NCBI GenBank assembly: GCA_027946555.1
Contig: JAPEVC010000313.1
Span: 1 to 32,945, forward strand
From: Gnomoniopsis sp. IMI 355080
Lineage: Eukaryota > Ascomycota > Sordariomycetes > Diaporthales > Gnomoniaceae
Length of the DNA stretch: 32,945 nt
Direction: 5' to 3'
Shown here piece by piece: positions 22,009-31,326 of this stretch. Numbering within the stretch: position 1 is the first letter of the stretch; every line of letters starts with the position of its first letter. Position numbers and translations under genes: made by a program. The notes beneath the pieces are model-generated. The model ran no database searches. It worked only from the letters and a program-made list of their open reading frames with translations, and was not told the DNA's origin.

Positions 22009-23396
22009 CCCTAGATAGATAGATCTCCTGAGAATGCGCAATGACAAGTTCCAGGTTTACCACCGCGCAACGGCATAGCCCAAATATAGGTATATCTTAA
22101 GCAGTATGCGGCCGGGCAACCGGGAAGCGCGGTTCCTAATATCGCCTGGCAGCCTCGCTTACAAGTATCTATGTATCGAATGTCGGCCTGTACTGGGTAT
22201 GTACTCCTAATCCCTACCCACAAATTCTCCTTTTGCCCCGCAAACAGCTGTCAAATCAAGCTTGAAATCAACCTTCTAAAGGTCGAGTACCCACGAACTC
22301 AGCTTGTGCCAGTGCTACCTGACCAAAACTTCGCAACACGTTATGGAGCTGTATGCCCGCACCTGCAGGTCGACTAACACCAAACTTAGCCAAAAAGCAA
22401 CTGAAGTTGCGAAGCTTGTATTTACAGTCCATGCCCTAAAATGTCTATACGCAGTAGCGTGCGACTTCCGGAATAGTGACCAAGGACTCGTGGCAAACAA
22501 CAAATCTGTGATTGAGTGACTTTCGCTTGAATGAAAAGCATACTGACGTTCGAGGTTCTCCTCTAACAGCGTTACATTATTGGTATAGTGGAAAGAATCC
22601 GTGATTGGTGAGGATCAAGTCACTAACAAGTACAATGCGGCTAATAGACAATGGTACGTTCTATAAGACCGGATGGACGCCCTTGACAAGTGTCATCTGC
22701 TAGGTATCGTCGGCGGTCGTTGTACACCAGCTTCTGCCAGCCGCCTGAAAGCCCGGTACCAAACATGGAGGGCCCAGCCGGATAAATACAAATCCTTGAA
22801 TTCCTTCTACCCGACACAAGGGGCCTGGTAGAGCTCGCTCTTGTTATGTAGTGCCTGTGGAGAACGGGACGAATCTAAGCACGAGGGGGAAAAGGACCGA
22901 GAAACATTGCCAGCCTATCGATGAAGTTACATGGCCAAACGGCGCCAACCACGATTCAGGCGCTGTCACGGTTCCCATACCGGTGAAGTCTCCGATCCGT
23001 GGTTGATGCTGTCATATTGGTCGGCTGCTATACTCCTTAAGATCGTTGGAGTATCAGGGTGCTAGGGTAACTTTGTCGGAGCCGGCGATTTCGGCCGTAC
23101 CGGACCTGAGCAACGCCATATCAATTGGCACAAAAAGGGATGTGAATAAACTTGGAGTACAAGGAGCCAAGAGAGCGCCTTTAACTCTAATCATTTCTTC
23201 ACTTCCCTTGGATGTACAAGGTCTGGCTACCTAAGTACACATCGCCTCATTCCGGCGACTAGGCAGGGAAAGACACAAGCAGGCGAAGTTTTCAACGGAT
23301 ATGCTCTATTCTAAAAGTCCCAACCTCGTGTGATGACTTGATGAGATTGCCTGAGATTTTTCGACTTGTCGCGTCCAAACTGGCGAGGTGAACTAC

Positions 23397-26300
23397 TCAT
23401 CTTCGCAACGCCTCATCGATGATTTCATCCAGCCTCTTTTCTGAGATAGCCACGTGCACAGTGGGCGATGCACCAGCAGTGGTTACCTCCTCACCAGCGT
23501 CCAAAGCTGGCAATAGACCCGGATCTATTGCATCCTGTCCTCTCTCCGGCGTGTGGTCTGTTGCAGGAAAGGTAGTCGCCTGAGATTTCTGGACAGGCCC
23601 ACTACCTTGCTCCTGGCTGCCCAACACCGCCGTGACCTTGTCCACCACAAGCTTCTTGAAGTTGGCCAAAAGCACAGGGTCGTCAGCAGGCGTGAGCGCC
23701 GTTTGCCACACCTCGAAGCCCGAGAGCTCTTTTGCTCGCGCCTGTATGGCCTCGTCTGGTGGCATCCGCCCCGAGCTGGCAACCTCTGATACGGCGAATT
23801 GCAAAAGCTTGTCCTCGAACTCATGGCTTGCGAAAACCGTCCCTGTATCCCTCTCTTGGAAATGAATGGCCTTGATGGTTTCAGATTCAAAGCTAGGTAG
23901 CGGTCCGCTATCGATCTGCATTGTTTGCGTTGACAGCGAAGGCGTCACTGCAATCGGCGAGATGCTTTGAAAAGAGCTAGTCCCTCGCAACGGGGTCTCT
24001 CTTTTTGCGCTGCTTTTCCACATGTATTCTGGAAGTCTGTCCCCATCTGTTGCTGGGAGAATGCCGACCGAGCGCTTGAATCTGAGGAGCCACTCTACAT
24101 TATCTGCTGCAGTATGGTTTAAGGGGTCGTCGCTTGTTTGCATCGTCAGCCTAGATAGCACCGTAAATTGGATAATCTGACTCACTCGTCGTATAGAATC
24201 CATCTCGCTTGGTGCTTAAGTTCTTCGTCCGTAGGAATGTGCTGATTTGGATTGTTTGGAGACATCGAAGCCGTAACGAACCTTTCAAGTTCCCACTCAA
24301 GCCGACGGAAGCATGGATGGTTGAGAGCAAAGTTGTGCTGTTTGAAAAGGGAAGACTGTGATCTGTCCCTCGGGCTGGCAGCGTCGAGTTGCGCTCGCGC
24401 CGGGTCCTCCACGGCTGCGCTTGTGCTCTTCTGGTTGGCGAGGGTGTCCACACCAGTGCCAAATAAACCTTTGGCGCGATAAATCGACTTATCGTCGTTG
24501 GAAGGTGGGTTATGATTCTGTATGTCGCTGTTAAAGTGTCGTTGTTTGAAGGATCGAAGCCAGCCAGCGTTATTTGCTGCTGTCTGCTGCCAGCCATCTT
24601 GACATTTGTGAACAACGCAGTGAGCGTGCTTTCGAAGCTCTTCATCGGAAGGGTAATCACCCATTGTTGCCCGGTAATGATTTGCAAAATCGGCTAGTTC
24701 TGTTTCGAGTTGTGTGTAATCTTGGATAGATGCCACGACGGAGCTCTTGACTGTCGGCCCGATAGATTCGTCTGTGGGAAGCAAGCCCGCCCTTTGACGA
24801 AAGCTTGAAAGCCATGCTGTGTCCCTATATATAAGACGGAGGTAGACATTGGCGATGTTTTCTAAAGGGAAGACAGAAGATTCTTCCATTCTTCCAACAA
24901 TATTGCAGGATTCGACTTGCAACTCCTCGTTGGTCGCAGTTAGCCCAAGGATTGTTCTTGCCTTAACAAATTCGATGAGCTGCTTTTCCAGGGGGCAGTC
25001 CTCGAAGACATGGTCCTTGCCATTGACCCTTAGCTGGAGCAAGCTCTCGGCTTGACTACGTGAAGGGCCCATTCGAGCTTGAAGAGCCGTGTCTTCTGAA
25101 GACAGGAGCAGATCCCGGAACCAACTAGCCTGCGTTGTTGATACGTGTCTGGAAAGAGCTTCTGCAGCGTAAATAATCCGGCACGCCTCTAGAATTATTG
25201 CTTCGTCCGAGGTTGTTCCTGCCACGTCAATCCGATTCTCAAGCCAGTAGCCCAGTTCAAGCTTGATCAGTTCATAAGCATTGCGTGGTGATTCTGGGGT
25301 TCCCTGGCTCGCCTTGAATGGAAGAGGTGTGGCTCTCTCGTCATGTATCATGTCTACCGAGTAAGATGTTAGTGGTTTAACGAGGCAGGAATTACAGTGC
25401 GCAGTTAGTATACAAGAGTCAGATACTGACATGGCGGTATAGCGTTCTCGACCATAGAGGACACTGATGGTTCAAAGCCCCAGTCTCCCTTCCAATCCGC
25501 CATGACAGATCCAGTCTTGAAATGTTCCGCCAAGTGATCGACCCTTGAGGGCCAGCTGTTCATGACTACACCACAGAATCCACAGCGGCTGCGAATATTC
25601 GGAGTTGGGGCCTTCCAGGAGTTCATTGCCCAAGCATTGAATTTGGTACCATGAACGAGCTTCAGGTGCTGACGTAGATGATCTTTGCGGTAGAAAGTAC
25701 GCTCGTCGAGCGATCGTTCCTGACAGGACGTATAGTTGTGACTTTCGATGTGTGCGTTGTCGGGGTCTGCCTCGCCGTCAAAAACGCAGCATACTTGATT
25801 GTTATCGGGGTTGAGTGCCCTGGGGCCCTTTGGACAACAGATCCATTGTTCCAGCGACAGGTGTAGAGACTTCTCGTGTCTCTGCCAGTCATGCTTCGTG
25901 CGGAAGGTTTCCTGTAAGTCTCCATATCAGAACAACTGGCTATCTTTTGAGACTGGCTTCAAATAGAAACCGCAGAATGACTGCATGAAGGATCGCAACC
26001 ATAACACCGTTCACCTAGTACTTACCGTACAGAAGGTGCACTGAAAGGTTTTAAGAGGTGCATTCAGGCCTGTCTTCTCATGTACGTCCTTTGGAGCGAC
26101 ACGCCTCCTGCGTCTTCGGCGTCCTCTTGGCTGGAGAGATCCTATCGAGCTTCTAGAGCCATGAGAATATGCGGAAGCAAATGATGCTGATGATGGCGAG
26201 GTCCCGAAACTGCTCGCCGATGACCCTCTTCCAGACCGGGCAGCATCGTCGTCAGTGTTGTTGAAAGGGCTATCAAGACCAGAGCCATAGGTACTCGTAG

Positions 26301-27271
26301 GATCAGCACGCATGACAGCGGAAGCTATAGCTGTAACGCAGGCTGGCTCATTTTCTATTTGGCAATTAGCACTAGGTTTAACTCACAGCAGAAGGAGTGC
26401 GAGGGAGTGATGTACCGGGTGGCGAGTTCTGCCAGCGTTGCAGAGGACTCAGAAACTCAGAGTCCCTGGCATGGTCCCCGCGTCTTTGAGGAATCTCGAC
26501 AGCGCCAGCCCAGGCTCGTACGCTGGGCGACGTCGAGCGAGTAGGATGGTGGGTCTTTTGCTTAGAGCGACGCCGGGCATTAGCCAGCCAATTGGCAATT
26601 TGTGTCTTGTTGAGACCGGTCTGTCTCTGAAGATTCTCGCGTTCCTCATCGTTCGGATATGGACGACGTGAGTGTGTTGATAGCCAGGCTTTTAAGATCC
26701 GGACGGATTCTCGGGAGAACCTGGCGCCTACCTTGGGTACGGCGGGGGGGTTTGGGTTGTTATCATTCTCGGAGTCATTTACAGCTGCAAGATTGATGAA
26801 GTCCGGCGATGAGCTGCTTCGGATATCACTCAGCTGCAGCTGGACGTCTTGAAGGGCTGTGTACTCGCTTGTAATAGGTCGCTCAGATGGAGAAGATAGC
26901 GTAGGGACAGCATCGGTCGAACCCGGGTTGCTGGAAAGACTGCACTTGATATTCAGAGCCACACAGGTCGTACAGCAAGCCTCGCATTTACTTTCTTCTA
27001 TCCTCTTGCAACTGAACCCGCCAGCCTCGCATGCATCGCAGGGTTTCTGTGCATTATCGCTATAGACCGGCTCGGGGACCAGATTGCTTGTCTCGTAATG
27101 TTCCAGGGCCCAAAAGGAGAAATCATCACCGTCGATATTGGCCAGAGCCAGGTCGAAGTCATGATTGGCCTGCACTGGCTCAAAGTCGAGGTTAGTCCCT
27201 GGGCCTGCCGGCATGGCTCCTCCTCCAGAAGGAGCTTGCCCAGCGCGGTCCCAGTCGAAGAATTCGGCCAT
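23397..27271 (-). CDS. Homeobox (TALE/KN-type) and C2H2 zinc-finger transcription factor with C-terminal helical repeats
   Basis: Predicted exons 26416-27271, 26026-26354, 25431-25911, 24186-25353 and 23397-24132 (introns 61, 114, 77 and 53 bp), giving 1189 residues. Start MAEFFDWD fits the family. A Cys-rich knuckle with eight Cys is at 78-110. The homeodomain is at about 183-238, with third helix NKTQIANWLANARRR (Asn/Arg recognition positions) and YPNDEE in the KN-type second helix. A poly-Arg patch (362-370) is a likely nuclear signal. Three C2H2-type fingers follow: Cys391/394 with His407/412; a larger one near 458-482; and CGFC at 505-508 with HLAEH at 521-525. From 582 to 1104 come five degenerate units ending in a WL..FK-like motif. 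The first splice (CCC G to AA AAT GAG) was chosen because it restores SPPENEPA...VTAIASAV, matching homologues as I recall them. Targets unknown. Confidence 0.9.
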
Positions 27272-27857
27272 TACTGCGAAGTACTCGGCCTGCGAGAGCG
27301 ACAGGGCGTCACGTCCCACAGAAAGGGCGTCGTATTAGGTTTGCGCACGATGACAGATCCGTGCAAGCTGAAGGGTGCTCGGCAAAAGGGCACAAACCAC
27401 TGCTGAGAAGCGAAGGCCGGCTCTCGCACAATTGAGCGATTGGGACGCCCTTCTGTACAGACACGCCCTTGCGGGCCTCACGAGATAATCCTTGTGGGTC
27501 GAAGGACTACGTCGAACCACGCGCGAGCGTAGGTTTTGTAGGGCGTTGGGAGGTACGTGTCGATATCAGGTGAGAGGACTCAAGGGTTGCAGAATACAGA
27601 TAAGACGCGGCATCATCCAGAACAACCTCTGCAAAGTTCCTTCTGGTCATGAATTCCCAACAAGAGCCTGTCAGCGACTTGAGGATGAACAAGTGTTTTT
27701 CTAATTTGGCCGGAGCCCGATGTCGAATTGTAAGAACGGAATAATGTCTCGAGCTCGTCCAATCACGTTAGCTTCTTATCGGGCAAGCACTCTGACGTCG
27801 TTGTCTTTTGGTCCGGTCTGAAGAGTCATCCTGGACACCCCAGGTAAGACGTCTGTG

Positions 27858-27871
27858 TAGGTACCTAGGTA
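27858..27871. repeat. TAGGTACCTAGGTA motif
   Basis: Contains overlapping palindromes GGTACC and CCTAGG, and shares GTACCTAGGTA with 2021-2031. It is a member of the intergenic motif family. Confidence 0.8.
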
Positions 27872-28088
27872 GCTATTACTTTCGCGAGATGACATGGAGG
27901 ATGAGGTGCATATTGTGATGGCAGCGCGCCTTTCCATTGACACATGGCTTAAACAGGTCTAGTCTAATTTCCGGGGAGAGCCTCTGCCGTGTGGGGTGCA
28001 TGATCCTGGTGACCCAAGTTCTATCAAACGCTGAGTAAGCATAGCATTCAAGCTAGCTGTTTGTGGTTATGTACTTTTACCCCTTGAC

Positions 28089-28113
28089 TTTGGATACTTT
28101 GGATACTTTGGAT
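28089..28113. repeat. TTTGGATAC tandem repeat (2.8 copies)
   Basis: The nine-base unit is repeated without mismatch across 25 bases, downstream of the HIS2 stop. No function is suggested. Confidence 0.85.
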
Positions 28114-28383
28114 TAGCTATGTACTTTACCGAGCCCTTTGGTCGATACCTAGTAGGGTTGCGTTGACCTTCTGCGTGTGTCCTCATATGCTTTGAGCCCG
28201 AGTACTCGTAAAAAACACGGCGAGAGGCTAGTATTTGGCTTGAAGTAAAGTTGAATTGCCCGAATTCTTGATCCTGATTTACCAAGTCTATTGCTTCCCA
28301 CATTCTAATAACCTTACAAATTCTTGTCTATTCTTTCTTCCTGGCTCTAGACCTTGCCCATGCGGATGCTTCTGATGACCTGA

Positions 28384-29337
28384 CTACTTCACTAAGCTCT
28401 TGCGGAACTGCTCCAACGTGATGCTCACCTCCTTCAGTCCACTCGACTGTCCGTTCGAGGACGCCTCCTTCTTCAACGTCCACACCTCCGTCACGCCAAG
28501 GCCTTCCAAGTAACTCAATGCCTTGCCATAGTTGGTCGCCACCTGCGCAATACCGTGACTGTCATCGGACATGGTGAATTTGCCGCCCATCTTCAGCCAC
28601 TCCTCTGCGATGGGCCGTGCAGGATATGGCTCGGCAAGGCCTTTTCGCAAAGCGCTGCTGTTGCACTCGAGCCAACCGCCATGCCCTTGAACGACCTTGA
28701 GATTGCGCATCACCTTTTCCCACACCGTCTGGCCAGAGCCATCTGAGACTTTCTCGGTCCATGCTGCCTTCAAGTCTCGCTCAGGGTCCTCGCTCAGAAG
28801 CCGCACCAGATCGAAATGGCCGACAATCCGCGGCCTTAAAGTCGTCAACATCGCATACTGTTCGTCATAGTACTTCGCGTACATCAGCTCCTCGCTACCG
28901 CCGGCCGCATCTCTTGCTTTCGCGTAGAAAAACTTGTCGAAGTCGATGGGGATGCCGCAGGTGTGGTGCAGCGAGCCGATGAAGTAATCGATGGCGGGAT
29001 GAGTGGCCAGCTCGCGGACAAGAGAGCCGTAGACCTCGGGTCGGATAAACTCGCCTTCGAAACCGATGAGAATGTGGATCTGGTCAGCATATTCGGCCTG
29101 TAGTCGCTGGGCTTCGAGCATGTAGGCTTCATGCCGGGGCATGAGGACTTTGAGGGAGTGCTCGGGATCATCAAGTTCCTCAGGGTAGAGATCCTCCAAG
29201 CCGGTACGTGGCATGTGTTCTGTCAGACCCATTGTTTTGTAGCCTATGCTGATAGCGTACTTGACGATATCTTCTAGCTCATCCTGGGCGTGGCCCGGGC
29301 AAAACTGCCCGGAATGAGAATGCATCGTGAACGCCAT
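28384..29337 (-). CDS. HIS2: Histidinol phosphatase, PHP family
   Basis: Single exon, 317 residues from ATG 29337. The open frame extends upstream, but only by a non-ATG codon. The enzyme dephosphorylates L-histidinol phosphate, the penultimate step of histidine synthesis, in the cytosol. PHP-type metal ligands are in place: HSH (His6, His8), LTEH (His41), GFEGEF (Glu94), GSLHHT (His124/125), GHFDLVR (His174), and SDDSH near 257-261. MHSHSGQFCPGHA at the N-terminus and VQGHGGWLECNSSALRKG are typical of the fungal His2/HisK type. It diverges from the amidase gene over a 684 bp shared promoter. A perfect TGACTCA lies 399 bp upstream of the start, as expected for a gene under general amino-acid control. 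Confidence 0.94.
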   Translation of the reverse strand: MAFTMHSHSGQFCPGHAQDELEDIVKYAISIGYKTMGLTEHMPRTGLEDLYPEELDDPEHSLKVLMPRHEAYMLEAQRLQAEYADQIHILIGFEGEFIRPEVYGSLVRELATHPAIDYFIGSLHHTCGIPIDFDKFFYAKARDAAGGSEELMYAKYYDEQYAMLTTLRPRIVGHFDLVRLLSEDPERDLKAAWTEKVSDGSGQTVWEKVMRNLKVVQGHGGWLECNSSALRKGLAEPYPARPIAEEWLKMGGKFTMSDDSHGIAQVATNYGKALSYLEGLGVTEVWTLKKEASSNGQSSGLKEVSITLEQFRKSLVK

Positions 29338-29508
29338 TTTGACGGCGATGATTGCAGTGTTTGGCGTCAAGATCGTCAAAGCAGGATTTTCCAATCGTCA
29401 ATCAGCCTTGGCCTTTAATGAATCTTGATGGGTCAGAAGGTGACGTATTTTGTTCCGAGACAGTTGTCTCGGGTACCCACGCGTTGTTTCTGTAGTGGCG
29501 AGCTCATT

Positions 29509-29514
29509 TTATCT
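29509..29514 (-). promoter_or_regulatory. AGATAA (GATA) site, candidate AreA/NIT2 binding site
   Basis: TTATCT on the plus strand, that is AGATAA on the minus strand, matching the HGATAR consensus of fungal nitrogen GATA factors. Short motif, weak alone. Confidence 0.3.
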
Positions 29515-29735
29515 GTTTTGTCATGGGCTCAAGTTGGAAAGCCTAGGACCGAAAAGTGAATTTTGAGGGCAAGTACTTGTTTTGACCAGGGGACCGTGGT
29601 ACCTAGCGGTGCCGTACCTCTGCTAGTAGACGCCCTGTAAATTCGCCCAGCCCTTAACATGACCTTCTAAGGTACTTCCCTAGGTACTCTACCTCGCAGG
29701 GCCGGTTTCCGCGGACTCGGCCACGCTGGACGAAT

Positions 29736-29742
29736 TGACTCA
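29736..29742 (+). promoter_or_regulatory. TGACTCA, candidate cross-pathway control element (CpcA/CPC1/Gcn4)
   Basis: Exact match to the Gcn4-type consensus, 399 bp upstream of the histidinol phosphatase start. Amino-acid biosynthetic genes are the classic targets. A few chance copies exist elsewhere in the window (for example within introns near 16836 and 24179), so position and gene function carry the argument. Confidence 0.5.
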
Positions 29743-29869
29743 GAGATATCGGCATGCTTTCACTAAAACATCCAATTCACCCTACTGGAGATGTTTTGAT
29801 GAAAATACTGGGGGCCACCAACGTGCAAAAATATTTCGGAGCGTCACCGGAGAGAGACAAATTTCTTAG

Positions 29870-29875
29870 AGATAA
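29870..29875 (+). promoter_or_regulatory. AGATAA (GATA) site upstream of the amidase
   Basis: AGATAAG sits 152 bp before the amidase ATG and matches the AreA/NIT2 consensus. Amidases that release ammonium are common nitrogen-repressed genes, so the site is plausible. Confidence 0.35.
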
Positions 29876-30021
29876 GGCCGGCGAGGGACGGCCAAAGTCC
29901 CGAATGAAAGCAGTGCGGGGATGATACAGAAGAGACGGCAAGTCGCACTTTCAGCAATATTCAATAACAATTCAGTGTGCTCCCAGAATCACAACATACA
30001 CTTGTACAAGTTCCAGTGACC

Positions 30022-31158
30022 ATGGCTCATTCATTCCACATTTCCCCTTCCAAGGGACATTACAAGTGGAATAACGCGCTCTCACCAGCGTTGACTGTCC
30101 CCTCAGGCTCCGAGATCACATTCGACCTCAAGGACGGTGGCGACAACCAGGTCCGGCCAGACAATGAGTCCACAGCACTAGAGACCTTTAATTTTGCACA
30201 AGCAGACCCAGCTTTCGGTCCTGTCTACGTCGAGGGGGCAGAACCGGGCGACGTCCTCAAGGTGGAAATCAACTCACTCACCCCAGCAGACTACGGCTGG
30301 ACTGCAATCTTTGACGGCTTTGGACTGCTGAGCGACGAGTATCTCGAGCAACACGTCAAGATCTGGGACCTCAGCGAGCAGTCCCTTCGGCCTGGAACCA
30401 CCGGTGCCAACGGTCCACGCAGGGCGGTGTTCAAGCCGGGCATTTCAGTCCCTGTCCGGCCGTTCCTAGGTGTCATTGGAATTGCACCTGCTGAGAAGGG
30501 CGAGTTCAGCACCATTCCGCCCTACGCCTTGAGTGGTGGCAACGTGGACACCAGATATCTGGGCGTCGGGTCTACTGTCTACTTCCCCATTCAAGTGGCA
30601 GGCGCTCTGTTCAGCTGCGGTGACGGACACGCCGCGCAAGGCGATGGCGAGGTATGGTGCTTCTAGCTTCTGTCGAATCACGACCGGTGTCGCATGAGTA
30701 ACGGAGGAGTACGAATATCGGAACTCATGGCTTGGTTCTCTCACTCCCAATCATCTATTCAAACAAGTAGATGCTGACGCCCGATTTTGTAGGTATGCGG
30801 GACGGCGATTGAGACTCCCATGAAGGCGAGTCTGAAGCTCCATGTGATCAAAAAGGGCGCGGAGGGCTGGATGGAGCTGAAGTGTCCTCACTACACGACG
30901 CCATCGCGGAATGGCGAGATTGCGGAGGATGATCTGAAGGGGACATATGCGGCTTTGGGTATTCACTCGAATCCAAGGGAAGCGGCGAGGATGGCCCTCA
31001 GGGGACTCATTGATTGGCTCGAGAAGGCAAAAGGGTTGACGAGGGTAGAGGGCTACATGTTGGCAAGTGTTGCGGCCAGCTTGAGGATGACGGAAGTGGT
31101 GGACATGCCGAACTTTGCGGTCTCGTGCTCGATTCCGCTTAGTACCTTCGGGGAGTGA
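30022..31158 (+). CDS. Acetamidase/formamidase family protein (FmdA/AmdA type)
   Basis: Predicted exons 30022-30651 and 30793-31158 (141 bp intron, GTATGG...TGTAG), giving 331 residues. The family hydrolyses formamide or short aliphatic amides to acid and ammonium. ATG 30022 gives MAHSFHISPSKGHYKWNN, typical of the family start; the frame extends upstream only by a GTG-led stretch. Further hallmarks are LKDGGDNQVRPDN, GPVYVEGAEPGDVLKVEI, FLGVIGIAP and the probable active-site block GALFSCGDGHAAQGDGE at 194-210, split by the intron from VCGTAIETP. It is shorter than the roughly 410-residue fungal formamidase FmdS and closer to the short bacterial-like subgroup, so the exact amide is uncertain. 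It has no signal peptide and is probably cytosolic. It converges with an amino-acid permease. Confidence 0.9.
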
Positions 31159-31326
31159 CTGTGCAAAGCAGGCCATTTGGCCCAATGAAGGCGCTTTGTT
31201 GGTCTTTGTTTCTTTCCTTTTTCTCGGCCCTTTTATGCCGACCTCCTACAATATGAACTATCCAAAAAGGAAACCCAGAACCTTTTCAAAGGCGTTCCTG
31301 TTTGGCTCGTCAGGAAAATGCCCATG

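Larger units (their letters stand above)
18880..23396. other. Gene-poor 4.5 kb region
   Basis: The left part (to about 19100) is the promoter and pyrimidine-rich leader of the Zn2Cys6 gene. The rest separates two transcription-factor genes: the Zn2Cys6 promoter on the left and the 3' flank of the homeobox gene on the right. It holds an ACAAGT microsatellite, an A-rich tract near 19575-19590, palindromic ACCTAGGT motifs and many short frames. The longest frames (19913-20773 plus; 19428-20042 minus) lack ATG at their listed first codon and show no recognised family or consistent splice structure. I see no transposase, terminal repeats or tRNA. A non-coding RNA gene or eroded insert cannot be excluded. 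Confidence 0.55.
27272..28383. other. Intergenic: homeobox-gene promoter and HIS2 3' flank
   Basis: About 1.1 kb upstream of the homeobox gene and downstream of histidinol phosphatase; both genes run leftward. It holds an ACCTAGGT-type palindrome and a short tandem repeat, both listed. No gene was recognised. Confidence 0.6.
29338..30021. other. Shared divergent promoter, HIS2 / amidase
   Basis: 684 bp without a gene. Besides the TGACTCA and AGATAA sites listed separately it contains the palindrome CAAGTACTTG near 29573 and several ACCTAGGT-family steps (GGTACCTAGC near 29598, CCCTAGGTAC near 29678). Confidence 0.65.

Noticed and set aside
22014..22026. Short AGAT repeats beside the 16-bp palindrome, considered as a transposon end.
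   Set aside because: No matching inverted end, target-site duplication or transposase was found nearby.
26361..26415. GTGAGT donor at about 26386 as the end of homeobox exon 1.
   Set aside because: It looks canonical but leaves the wrong phase for the next exon. The earlier donor GTACAT at 26415 restores the frame and the conserved SPPENEPA junction.
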